Part shown: one piece after another, positions 14,579 to 21,620 of the stretch | Position numbering within the stretch: position 1 is the first letter of the stretch | How the letters are laid out: every line of letters starts with the position of its first letter | NCBI GenBank assembly: GCA_919902965.1 | Contig: CAKKSJ010000067.1 | Span: 3,070-26,766, forward strand | DNA: 23,697 nt | Direction: 5' to 3' | From: Burkholderiales bacterium | Lineage (GTDB): Bacteria > Pseudomonadota > Gammaproteobacteria > Burkholderiales > SG8-39 | Notes under the pieces: model-generated | Database searches by the model: none | What the model saw: the letters and a program-made list of their open reading frames with translations, nothing else | Told to the model about the DNA's origin: nothing | Made by a program: the position numbers and the translations under genes

Positions 14579-14607
14579 ACACTAATGCCTGCCCCTCATT
14601 TGGTCAA
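14579..14607 (-). promoter_or_regulatory. Promoter of the ilvI operon
   Basis: TTGACC (14602-14607), a 17-base spacer and TAGTGT (14579-14584) form a promoter with a strong -35 and a weak -10. Transcription would start about 25 bases before the ilvI ATG, leaving no room for a leader peptide. A short TGGG/CCCA hairpin lies within that leader. Confidence 0.5.
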
Positions 14608-14732
14608 GATTTTTTTGCTGCGGCGCAACCTAGGGAAGCCGAAATTGCGCAACGCGGCTCGGGATTAAGCACTAGAATTCGGAGCAAACCCAATGGGGGA
14701 AAGGACGGGTTTCCCGCGCCCCGCTGAGCCAA
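14608..14732 (+). promoter_or_regulatory. Upstream region of the sigma-factor gene
   Basis: On the plus strand TAGAAT at 14673-14678 is a possible -10 with no good -35, which could mean an alternative-sigma promoter. Downstream, GGGAAA (14697-14702) and TTTCCC (14710-14715) form a perfect 6-bp hairpin with a 7-base loop, overlapping the only purine-rich ribosome-binding-like tract before the GTG start. The AGCCG/CGGCT pair around TTGCGCAA (14637-14659) is another weak dyad. Confidence 0.3.
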
Positions 14733-15356
14733 GTGCCGTTTCGAGACACTGAAACGGCCACGGGAGAATTTTTCGAGGATATCGACCTGGCATCCCGCAA
14801 CGAACTTGCCGAATTTCTGGCCTCAGTTGAACGGCGCGCTTACAAGCAGGCGAGATTTGCCGTGCGCGATGAGCAGGCGGCTTTGGATGTCGTGCAGGAT
14901 TCCATGCTAAAACTATCTGAAAAATACGGCGTCAAGCCGCCGGCCGAACTGCCGATGCTGTTCCAGCGCATCCTGCAGAACACCATCCGCGACTATTACC
15001 GCCGCCACAAGGTGCGCGCAACCTGGGTTACGCAATTGTCATCGATTCTGCCGGGGAGGCCCGGGGAGGACGAGGTGGATCCACTGGAAACTTTGGCGCC
15101 CGCGGAAGGCTCTAATCAGGCGCTGGGACCGCCGGATCATCTTGAGAAATCGCAACTTATTGTTTTGATTGAAGACGAATTGAAAAAGCTACCACCGCGT
15201 CAACGCGAGGCCTTCTTGCTGCGTTACTGGGAGGAATTGGATGTTGCCGAATCCGCACAGGCGATGGGGTGCTCGGAAGGCAGCGTCAAGACCCATTGCT
15301 CGCGCGCGACGCATACCTTGGCCACCGCGCTCAAGCGCAGGGGGATTACATTATGA
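14733..15356 (+). CDS. ECF-type RNA polymerase sigma factor
   Basis: This 207-residue alternative sigma factor has region 2 at about 27-95 (KQARFAVRDEQAALDVVQDSMLKL ... FQRILQNTIRDYYRRHK). A variable linker (about 96-140) precedes region 4 at about 145-200 (LKKLPPRQREAFLLRYWEELDVAESAQAMGCSEGSVKTHCSRA), including a clear helix-turn-helix. Region 3 is missing, as in the ECF group. I place the start at the GTG because an in-frame stop (14673-14675) lies upstream with no ATG between. The stop overlaps the next ATG (ATGA), and the next gene encodes a single-pass membrane protein, an arrangement common for sigma/anti-sigma pairs. The genes it controls are not shown by the sequence. Confidence 0.88.
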   Translation: MPFRDTETATGEFFEDIDLASRNELAEFLASVERRAYKQARFAVRDEQAALDVVQDSMLKLSEKYGVKPPAELPMLFQRILQNTIRDYYRRHKVRATWVTQLSSILPGRPGEDEVDPLETLAPAEGSNQALGPPDHLEKSQLIVLIEDELKKLPPRQREAFLLRYWEELDVAESAQAMGCSEGSVKTHCSRATHTLATALKRRGITL

Positions 15357-15730
15357 ACGAACGCGAATTCGGCTTAAAAATCAAGCAACAACTCGACCGG
15401 TCGCTGGATCTCGACGCGGCCACGCTTGAGCGGCTGCGGTTTGCGCGCGGGCAGGCCTTGGCGCGCCAGCGCGTGACCGAACCCGCGTTTGCGCTGGCTT
15501 GGGTGGACGCCGTTGCCGGGCGCCTGTGGGGCAGCCCGGCGGCAGCCGGCATTGCCGCAGCAGGCGCCGCCCTGATCCTTCTGCTGGTCGGCGTCCAGTA
15601 CTACTGGCAGCAATCGCCCACCGTTGAGGAAATCGCGGATATCGATGCGGCCCTCCTGTCCAGCGACCTGCCGATCAATGCTTACCTCGACAAGAGCTTC
15701 GATACGTGGCTAAAGCGCTCGCAGCCCTGA
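15353..15730 (+). CDS. DUF3619 single-pass membrane protein, possible anti-sigma factor
   Basis: This 125-residue protein has a charged N-terminal domain (1-60: MNEREFGLKIKQQLDRSLDLD, LERLRFARGQAL). One transmembrane helix follows at about 63-85 (AAAGIAAAGAALILLLVGVQYYW), then an acidic tail of about 40 residues ending in NAYLDKSFDTWLKRSQP. The pattern and the C-terminal YLDKxFxxWL match DUF3619. The start is the ATG that overlaps the sigma-factor stop; a longer frame beginning upstream would lie inside the sigma gene and is less likely. Topology, size and coupling to a sigma factor are those of membrane anti-sigma factors, but no known anti-sigma motif is visible. That role is inference. Confidence 0.75.
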   Translation: MNEREFGLKIKQQLDRSLDLDAATLERLRFARGQALARQRVTEPAFALAWVDAVAGRLWGSPAAAGIAAAGAALILLLVGVQYYWQQSPTVEEIADIDAALLSSDLPINAYLDKSFDTWLKRSQP

Positions 15731-16281
15731 CGCTGGGGCTGTGCCTCGCCCTATCCAATTTCGCCCTCGCGGCCGACAAGAAGCAGCCGGATTGGTCGCA
15801 ACTCACGTCTGAGCAGCAGCAGATTCTGGCGCCCTTGGCCAGCGATTGGAACAATTTCGACAACAAACGCCGCAAGAAATGGCTGTTAACGGCCAAGCGC
15901 TACCCCAAGCTGAAACCGGTACAGCAACAGCGCCTGCAGACGCAGATGCAGGACTGGGCCAAGCTGACCCCGGAACAGCGCACTATCGCGCGCGAGAACT
16001 ACAAGAAACTGACGAAACAACCGCCGGAAAAGCGCGAGGTCGTGAAGCAGAAGTGGCACGAGCGCCAGAAACTGAAACAGGCTGCTCCGAAAAACGGCCC
16101 GTCCATGCCGGCCGGCGAAAATACCGTACCGCCCGCGGCGCCTGCTACCGTACCGCCCGCGGCGCCCGCTACCGTACCGCCCGCGGCGCCCGCTGCCGTA
16201 CCACCCGCGGCGCCTGCTGCCGTACCACCCGCGGCGCCTGCTACCGTACCGCCCGCGGCGCCTACCGGCGCTGTGCGCTGA
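15706..16281 (+). CDS. DUF3106 secreted protein with Pro/Ala-repeat tail
   Basis: This 191-residue exported protein has a signal peptide at 1-22 (LGLCLALSNFALA, cleavage before ADKK). The folded part (about 25-125) is rich in W, K, Q and E, with helical repeats around LTSEQQ (33-38) and LTPEQR (87-92). These resemble the LTxxQ motifs of CpxP/Spy-type periplasmic proteins. Family assignment to DUF3106 is from recognition. Residues 140-187 are six 8-residue repeats (T/A-VPPAAPA), probably an extended spacer or wall-spanning tail. The start is a GTG inside the DUF3619 gene (25-base overlap), so translation is coupled. A periplasmic sensor or chaperone role alongside the sigma factor is inference. 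Confidence 0.78.
   Translation: MAKALAALTLGLCLALSNFALAADKKQPDWSQLTSEQQQILAPLASDWNNFDNKRRKKWLLTAKRYPKLKPVQQQRLQTQMQDWAKLTPEQRTIARENYKKLTKQPPEKREVVKQKWHERQKLKQAAPKNGPSMPAGENTVPPAAPATVPPAAPATVPPAAPAAVPPAAPAAVPPAAPATVPPAAPTGAVR
16123..16266 (+). repeat. Six 24-bp in-frame tandem repeats in the DUF3106 gene
   Basis: Six consecutive 24-base units, starting ACCGTACCGCCCGCGGCG or close variants, encode T/A-VPPAAPA. Units differ by single bases (ACC/GCC at codon 1, CCG/CCA at codon 3, CCC/CCT at codon 7), and the last unit ends in ACC instead of GCT. The near-identity indicates recent slippage, so the number of units may vary between strains. Confidence 0.95.
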
Positions 16282-16282
16282 C

Positions 16283-16741
16283 GTGCCGGCCGGAGCCGGC
16301 GCATACGCGCACCCCCGCCGTCCCTTTCCCAGCATCAAGCGGCGACTCATCTGCATGGTGTATGAAGCGCTGCTCCTCGCCGGCGTAGTGTTCTTGGCCG
16401 GACTGCTATTCCAGGTGGTAAGCGATGGGGCCACGAACGGATGGCTGCGGCATGCGTTTCAGGCTTATATTTTTTTGGTGATCGGGCTTTATTTCGGCGG
16501 GTCATGGCGCCGTCGCGGGCAAACCCTGCCGATGAAAACCTGGAAGCTGCGCTTGATCGACGCGAACGGCGGCAGGATCAGCTTGCGCCAAGCAATGCTG
16601 CGCTATATCTGCGCCTGGCCCAGTCTCGCACTGGCCGGAATCGGCATCTTTTACGCGCTCATCGACCGCGACCGGCAGTTTCTGCATGACCGGCTGGCGG
16701 GAACAAGGATCGTAATCGACTCAAACGCGACGCCGGCCTAA
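16283..16741 (+). CDS. RDD family membrane protein
   Basis: This 152-residue inner-membrane protein of the RDD family has an unknown substrate; some members are proposed transporters. The family's N-terminal helix follows the arginine pair in SIKRRLICMVYEALLLAGVVF (residues 17-37). A second helix lies near 60-73 (AYIFLVIGLYFGG) and a third near 109-124 (WPSLALAGIGIFYALI). The family signatures RRGQTLPMKTWKLRLID and RDRQFLHDRLAGTRIV are present. The GTG start lies 1 base after the DUF3106 stop, and the first 16 residues (AGAGAYAHPRRPF) are low in information, so a later start is possible. It completes the four-gene set headed by the sigma factor. It is convergent with lptG, 40 bases away, with no visible terminator between. 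Confidence 0.85.
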   Translation: MPAGAGAYAHPRRPFPSIKRRLICMVYEALLLAGVVFLAGLLFQVVSDGATNGWLRHAFQAYIFLVIGLYFGGSWRRRGQTLPMKTWKLRLIDANGGRISLRQAMLRYICAWPSLALAGIGIFYALIDRDRQFLHDRLAGTRIVIDSNATPA

Positions 16742-16781
16742 GTTGCACCGGCTGTCAGGGGTTCCAGCGGCCACGACCGTC

Positions 16782-17855
16782 TCAGCGTCTCTCCACCCAC
16801 CACATCATCACCATCGCAGCGAACAGGAATAACACGCTGGGCAGTACGGCGGAGTAGAACGGCGCCCAGTTCTGGAGAATGCCAACAGAGGAGGAAAGCC
16901 CGTTCAGGAGATGGAACAGCACCCCTAACATAATGCCGGAAAATATTTTCACCCCCACACCGCCAACGCGCACGTGCACATAGGCGAAAGGCAGGGCCAG
17001 CGCCATCATTACCAGTGTGGCAAAGGGATAAAGCAGCTTTTTCCACATCGCGATCTCATAGCGCTCGGTCTGTTGCCGATTCTCCGCAAGGTGGCGGGTA
17101 AACTGGTACAGATTGATCGCCGACATTTTTTCAGGCTGTACCAGCAGCACCGACAGCAGATTGGGCGTCAGCACCGAGTGCCAATCGGACTGTGCAAGCC
17201 TGGACACGCTGGTGCCATTGCGGTCGAAACTGGTGCGCACAACACGGCTCAAGCTCCAGGTATTTCCTTTCTTGAACTCGCCGCGCTCCGCAAAGCTGAT
17301 GGAACGCAGGCGGTAGTCGTCGTCGAACTCGTAGATCTTGACGCCGTTGAGCGAGTTGTCGGGCTTGACCTCGCGCACATTGATAAAACGCAATTCGTCC
17401 TTTATCCACAATCCGGAGCGAAACTCCTGTGCCAGGACCGCACTCATGGCGGCGAGGCGCAGCCTCTGTGCCGCGCGCTCGGCGAAAGGCGTAACCAATT
17501 CGCCAAAGGCAAAAGTGAGCACGACGAATATCGCACCGATGCGCACCAGCGCGGTACCCGCCGCATACGGCGACAAGCCGGAAATCCGCATCACGGTGTA
17601 TTCGGAATTGGCGGCGAGCTGCGACAGGGCATAGAGCGTGCCGATCAGCACCGCGATTGGCGCGAGCTCATAGACGTGACCGGGCAAAGACAACAGCACG
17701 AACAGCAATACATGCTGCAGCCGGTAATTGCCCTTGCCCAGATAATTGAGCTCATTGATCAGGTCGAAAAAAGCGAACAGCATCAGAAAAGCGACCAGAA
17801 CCAGCAGCGTCGCCGCGTAAGTCTCGCGCGCGAGATATTTTCGCAGAACGATCAA
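16782..17855 (-). CDS. lptG: LPS export ABC transporter permease LptG
   Basis: LptG forms, with LptF and the LptB ATPase, the inner-membrane complex that extracts lipopolysaccharide for transport to the outer membrane. The 357-residue protein starts MIVLRKYLARETYAATLLVLVAF. It has the typical arrangement of N-terminal helices (about 13-110), a periplasmic beta-jellyroll (about 130-265; ELRFINVREV, LNGVKIYEFDDDYRLRSISFAERGEF) and C-terminal helices (about 275-352). I place the start at a TTG (17855) overlapping the lptF stop as TTGA, with AGGAG at 17862-17866, 6 bases upstream. Longer frames read into lptF and are rejected. The coupled start should keep LptF and LptG in balance. Confidence 0.94.
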   Translation of the reverse strand: MIVLRKYLARETYAATLLVLVAFLMLFAFFDLINELNYLGKGNYRLQHVLLFVLLSLPGHVYELAPIAVLIGTLYALSQLAANSEYTVMRISGLSPYAAGTALVRIGAIFVVLTFAFGELVTPFAERAAQRLRLAAMSAVLAQEFRSGLWIKDELRFINVREVKPDNSLNGVKIYEFDDDYRLRSISFAERGEFKKGNTWSLSRVVRTSFDRNGTSVSRLAQSDWHSVLTPNLLSVLLVQPEKMSAINLYQFTRHLAENRQQTERYEIAMWKKLLYPFATLVMMALALPFAYVHVRVGGVGVKIFSGIMLGVLFHLLNGLSSSVGILQNWAPFYSAVLPSVLFLFAAMVMMWWVERR

Positions 17856-18934
17856 CGCCCTCTCCTGAACGCCGAGTTGATGCGCATGCGGCGATAGAAC
17901 AGCAACAACAGCAGCAGCAGCATCGCGACATGCACCGCCCACCAGCCAATCTGGAACGACAGCCTGCCCTGCGACACCCACGCCTGACTTATGCTGATCA
18001 GATTGCTGTACACCATGTAGGTAAGCAGGGCGAAAATCAGATTGGTCGAACGGCTGGCGCGCGGATTGACGAAAGCGAGGGGAATTGCGAGCAGAGTCAG
18101 GTTGAGGGCCGCCAGGGGCAGGCCGATGCGCCATAACAATTCCGCCAGATTGCCCTGATGGGGCTGCTCCAGCAATGTCTGGGTGGACAGTGCGCGCACC
18201 GAAATCTGCTCGACCTTGGCTTCGCGCGTCTCGATGCGCGCCGCGTAACGCTTGAATTCCATCACGCGGTACTCCGCATCCCCCGGATTGCCCTCGTAGC
18301 GACGGCCGTCGGCGAGCACGATGAAACGGTCGCCGTTGGCGGCCGTTTCGACGAAACCGTGACGGCTCACCATCACCCCCAGCCTGCCGTGCTGCACGGA
18401 GGTGACGAACACGTTCTGTACTCTGCTCGAATCGCCGGCGACGCCTTCGACGAAAAACACGCGTTCGGAATTGGCTGACTCTCGGAATACGCCCGGCGCA
18501 ATGCGGGACAACTCGTCGCGGCTGTCGAGCTGGCGCCGGTATTCCTCGCTCCGGCTATTGGCCCAGGGCGCCAGGAACAGGGACAGCAGCGCGATTACCA
18601 GCACCAGCGGCATGGCGAACACCAACACCGGCCGCACCCAGGCTGTCAGCGGAAGTCCTGAACTGAACCAGATCACCATCTCCGAATCGCGGTAGCTGCG
18701 GCTGATAGTCAGCAGCACGGAGATGAACAGAGTAAGAGACAACAGCACCGGCAAATAGTTGAGCGAGGAAAACCCGAGCAGCGCGAGCACCGCCTCCGAC
18801 AGCAGTTTGCCGCTGGCGGCCTGGCCGAGATAGCGAATCAGCTGCGTGGTGAGCGTGATGGCGAACAAGGTGGCGAAAACGGCTACTGCAAGATTGCCGA
18901 ATTCGCGCAGCAGGGAACGCTGGAATATCAACAC
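17852..18934 (-). CDS. lptF: LPS export ABC transporter permease LptF
   Basis: This is the partner permease of LptG in the LptB2FG lipopolysaccharide exporter. The 360-residue protein begins MLIFQRSLLREFGNLAVAVFATLFAITLTTQLIRYLG, a strongly family-typical start. The YRDSEMVIWFSSGL coupling-helix segment, which contacts LptB, is present. A periplasmic domain at about 135-255 (SRIAPGVFRES, VFFVEGV, GDRFIVLADGRRYEG) and C-terminal helices follow. The start codon is GTG with only a weak ribosome-binding site. The gene is divergent from pepA, an arrangement conserved in many proteobacteria. Confidence 0.95.
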   Translation of the reverse strand: MLIFQRSLLREFGNLAVAVFATLFAITLTTQLIRYLGQAASGKLLSEAVLALLGFSSLNYLPVLLSLTLFISVLLTISRSYRDSEMVIWFSSGLPLTAWVRPVLVFAMPLVLVIALLSLFLAPWANSRSEEYRRQLDSRDELSRIAPGVFRESANSERVFFVEGVAGDSSRVQNVFVTSVQHGRLGVMVSRHGFVETAANGDRFIVLADGRRYEGNPGDAEYRVMEFKRYAARIETREAKVEQISVRALSTQTLLEQPHQGNLAELLWRIGLPLAALNLTLLAIPLAFVNPRASRSTNLIFALLTYMVYSNLISISQAWVSQGRLSFQIGWWAVHVAMLLLLLLLFYRRMRINSAFRRGR

Positions 18935-19145
18935 TTGCGGCCTAATTCATCTGGAGGGGATGTCTTCCCCCTGTTCCGCCGGACGGGGCCGTCGCACTGT
19001 TCATTTTGCGACGGACGCAAGAGAATACGCCTGCGCTCCGGTTTCGCGTCGATGCCGCTCCTCGGCGCAACGGCTTTGACTTGACTGGAACAAAGCAGGG
19101 ATAATCGGGTGTAGTGGTTCGATTGAAAAATGGAAGGAGCAGCCT
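18935..19145. promoter_or_regulatory. Divergent lptF/pepA intergenic region
   Basis: On the plus strand TTGACT (19076-19081), an 18-base spacer and GATAAT (19100-19105) make a good promoter for pepA, followed by AAGGAG at 19134-19139. That ribosome-binding site fixes the pepA TTG start 6 bases further on. On the minus strand I see no convincing promoter hexamers for lptF. No small RNA or tRNA is apparent. Confidence 0.55.
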
Positions 19146-20630
19146 TTGCAATTTAGCACAAAACGCGGCGCGCCGGAGATGCGCGCCACACCCTGTATCG
19201 CCGTGGGTGTGTATGCCGGCCGCAAACTGAGCGCAGCTGCCGGCGCACTCGACCGCGCGGCGCAGGGTGCGCTCAGCGAAGTCCTGCGCCGCGGCGACAT
19301 GGAAGGCAAGCTCGGTGCTTCGCTGGTCCTGTACCGCGTCCAGGGCCTTGCGGCGGAGCGCGTGCTGCTCGTCGGGCTGGGCGAAGAGGCGGAGCTGCAC
19401 GAACGCGAGTACCGCGATGCGGCGCGCGCCGCGATCAAGGCCGCGCAGGAAACCGGCGCCGGCGCCCTTACGCTGTGCTTGGGCGATATCAAAGCCGGCC
19501 GCCGCGATGCATCCTGGAAAGCGCGCCAGGTGGCGCTGGTGGCCGCCGAATGCGCCTATCGCTTCGACACCATGAAAAGCAAAAAGAGCGAACCGCGCCC
19601 GCTTACGCACATCGAAATTCTGACCGTGGCGCGCGACGCGGCTGCCGCCGGGCGCGGTTTGCGCCAGGGGCAGGCGATAGGCGCAGGCGTGAACCTGGCC
19701 AAGGACCTGGGCAACCTCCCGGGCAATATCTGCACGCCGACCTACCTCGGCGAGCAGGCAAGGAAGCTCGCAAAAGAATGGAAGCTCGGCCTGGAACTGC
19801 TCGAGCGCAAGGATATGGAGAAACTGGGGATGGGTTCCCTGCTGTCGGTGGCGCAAGGCTCGCGCCAGCCGCCCAAGCTGATCGTGCTCAACTACGCCGG
19901 CGGCCGGAAAACGGCGCGGCCGGTGGTGCTCGTCGGCAAGGGAATCACCTTCGACACGGGCGGCATCTCTCTGAAGCCGTCGCCGGAAATGGATGAAATG
20001 AAATTCGACATGTGCGGCGCCGCAAGCGTGCTTGGCGCGTTGCGCGCCTGCGCGGAAATGAAGCTCAAGCTCAATGTCGTCGGACTCATTCCTACCAGTG
20101 AAAACATGCCCGGCGGCGCCGCGACCAAACCGGGAGACATCGTTACCAGCATGTCCGGGCAGACGATCGAGGTGCTCAATACCGACGCCGAGGGACGCCT
20201 GGTCCTGTGCGACGCGCTGACCTATGCCGAGCGCTTCGAACCCGAGGCCGTGGTCGACATCGCCACGCTGACCGGCGCCTGCGTGATCGCGCTGGGCCAT
20301 GTGGCGAGCGGCCTGTACAGCAACAAGGACGCGCTCGCGCGCGAACTGCTCGCCGCCGGCGACGAAGCGTACGATCGTGCCTGGCACATGCCGCTGTGGG
20401 ATGACTACCAGGAACAGCTGAAAAGCAATTTTGCCGACATGGCCAATATCGGCGGCCGGCCGGCCGGCAGTGTCACTGCAGCATGTTTTCTTTCGCGCTT
20501 CGCCAAGAAATTCGACTGGGCGCATCTGGACATCGCCGGCACCGCCTGGAAATCCGGCAAGGACAAGGGATCTACGGGACGGCCGGTCGCGCTACTGAGC
20601 AGTTTTCTGATGAAACGCGCGGGCAAGTGA
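19146..20630 (+). CDS. pepA: Leucyl aminopeptidase (M17)
   Basis: This cytosolic dizinc/dimanganese aminopeptidase releases N-terminal residues from peptides. In some bacteria it also acts as a DNA-binding architectural factor. The 494-residue protein has an N-terminal macro-like domain (about 1-165) and the M17 catalytic domain. Visible signatures are LVGKGITFDTGGISLKPS (about 262-279, metal-binding K and D), the KFDMCGAASVLGA segment, NTDAEGRL at 345-352 (D and E ligands) and the following DALTYAERF. GRPAGSVTAACFLSRF near the end is also typical. The start is a TTG, supported by AAGGAG 6 bases upstream; the nearby ATG at 19130 is in another frame. It is followed by holC, the gene order seen in many proteobacteria. 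Confidence 0.96.
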   Translation: MQFSTKRGAPEMRATPCIAVGVYAGRKLSAAAGALDRAAQGALSEVLRRGDMEGKLGASLVLYRVQGLAAERVLLVGLGEEAELHEREYRDAARAAIKAAQETGAGALTLCLGDIKAGRRDASWKARQVALVAAECAYRFDTMKSKKSEPRPLTHIEILTVARDAAAAGRGLRQGQAIGAGVNLAKDLGNLPGNICTPTYLGEQARKLAKEWKLGLELLERKDMEKLGMGSLLSVAQGSRQPPKLIVLNYAGGRKTARPVVLVGKGITFDTGGISLKPSPEMDEMKFDMCGAASVLGALRACAEMKLKLNVVGLIPTSENMPGGAATKPGDIVTSMSGQTIEVLNTDAEGRLVLCDALTYAERFEPEAVVDIATLTGACVIALGHVASGLYSNKDALARELLAAGDEAYDRAWHMPLWDDYQEQLKSNFADMANIGGRPAGSVTAACFLSRFAKKFDWAHLDIAGTAWKSGKDKGSTGRPVALLSSFLMKRAGK

Positions 20631-20691
20631 CCATGCTCACCGGGAACAGCGCAGCGCCGTTCGCAGGCCGTCGACCACCGTTTGATCGCAG

Positions 20692-21120
20692 ATGACGCGC
20701 ATCGACTTCTATTTCGAGGCCGAGGACAAACTGCAGGTCGCCTGCCGCCTTTCGGCCAAGGCGACAAAGCAGAAGCTGCGGGTGCTCATTTACGCTTCCG
20801 ATGAGGCTGGGGCACAGAAAATCGACCGGCTGCTCTGGACCTGGCAACCAGCCGGATTCCTGCCGCACTGCATGACAGGCAGCCCGCTTGCCGTGCAGAC
20901 GCCGGTGCTCATTACCCACGACCCCGAGGACACGCCGCATGACGAGGTGTTGCTGAATCTGCATTCCGCCTGGCCGCCCGCGTTCAGCCGCTTTCAGCGC
21001 CTGGTGGAAATCGTCGGCCGCGACGAAGAGGATCGCGAGGCCGCACGCGGGCGCTTTCGCTTTTACCGCGATCGCGGCTACGCGATTGCGAAGCACGACC
21101 TGTCCAAGGCCAATGGCTGA
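20692..21120 (+). CDS. holC: DNA polymerase III chi subunit
   Basis: Chi belongs to the clamp-loader complex and, with psi, links the replicase to single-strand DNA-binding protein. The 142-residue length fits the family, as do MTRIDFYFEAEDKLQVACRLSAKATKQKLRVLIYASDE, the IDRLLWTWQPAGFLPHCM core and the acidic PVLITHDPEDTPHDEVLLNLHSAWPP segment. The final FRFYRDRGYAIAKHDLSKA is also characteristic. It follows pepA after 61 bases, and its stop overlaps the next gene by 8 bases. Confidence 0.94.
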   Translation: MTRIDFYFEAEDKLQVACRLSAKATKQKLRVLIYASDEAGAQKIDRLLWTWQPAGFLPHCMTGSPLAVQTPVLITHDPEDTPHDEVLLNLHSAWPPAFSRFQRLVEIVGRDEEDREAARGRFRFYRDRGYAIAKHDLSKANG

Positions 21121-21526
21121 TCCGGACGACCTGCTGATCAAGGCGGATGCGCTGATGGGGCGCAACCACCCGGGGCGCGCCCCGGCGAGGCCCTATGCCG
21201 AGATCCCTGTTCTCGAAGAAGTGGTGGACTTCCATCCCGGCATCGACGATCTGCCGCTGCTGACCGAATATGTCGTAACCAAGCCTCTGGACGAAGAGCA
21301 GATCGAAGCGCTTGCGGCCGGCATTCGCGTATCGCTGCTCGCCGATTTGCAGCCAAGCATCGATGCATTGATCGAACAGCGACTGAGGGATGAACTCGCG
21401 CCTATGGTCGAGCGCGTATTCGATGGTCTGCGCGGCGAGCTGCACGTGCTTGCGCGCGAAATTCTGAACGATGCCGTCCATGCCGCAGTAGAACAGGAGC
21501 TGGATCGGCGCAAACGGCCTGGCTAG
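21113..21526 (+). CDS. Small acidic protein of unknown function (DUF2486-like)
   Basis: This 137-residue soluble protein starts at the ATG inside the last codons of holC (8-base overlap). The middle has two short similar phrases, EIPVLEEVVDF and DLPLLTEYVV, after an arginine- and proline-rich stretch (GRNHPGRAPARPYA). The C-terminal half is predicted helical and amphipathic (EEQIEALAAGIRVSLLADLQPSIDALIEQRLRDELAPMVERVFDGLRGELHVL). No signal peptide or membrane segment is seen. The IPVLxEVV phrase and position after holC recall the DUF2486 proteins of Burkholderia, but I am not certain. Its place between a clamp-loader subunit and valS gives no firm functional hint. Confidence 0.65.
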   Translation: MADPDDLLIKADALMGRNHPGRAPARPYAEIPVLEEVVDFHPGIDDLPLLTEYVVTKPLDEEQIEALAAGIRVSLLADLQPSIDALIEQRLRDELAPMVERVFDGLRGELHVLAREILNDAVHAAVEQELDRRKRPG

Positions 21527-21620
21527 ACGGGGCTATCCGCTATAATTCGCGCTTTGCGCAGTCGAGTCGTTCGCCTCCCGGGCAAAGTGCCGCTCGATCC
21601 TCGCTGACCCCAGAGAAAAG
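21527..21620 (+). promoter_or_regulatory. Probable valS promoter region
   Basis: TATAAT at 21541-21546 is a perfect -10 hexamer, but no good -35 lies 16-18 bases upstream. The expected start would give a leader of about 68 bases before valS. GAGAAAAG just before the ATG is a weak ribosome-binding site. Confidence 0.4.

Noticed and set aside
14548..14700. Leader peptide and attenuator before ilvI
   Set aside because: No Val/Leu/Ile-rich short frame was found on the minus strand, and the best promoter leaves a leader of only about 25 bases.
15269..15352. Earlier start for the DUF3619 gene
   Set aside because: The extra 28 codons lie inside the sigma-factor gene; the ATG in the ATGA overlap gives the expected N-terminus.
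16782..18134. Longer lptG with 93 extra N-terminal codons
   Set aside because: The extension lies inside lptF and does not look like protein. The TTG at 17855 with AGGAG six bases upstream and the TTGA overlap gives the family-typical N-terminus.
18942..20525. Long open frame (527 codons) on the minus strand opposite pepA
   Set aside because: It is antisense to a fully convincing leucyl aminopeptidase and its translation is low-complexity and unlike any family I know. GC-rich codon bias keeps the opposite strand open.
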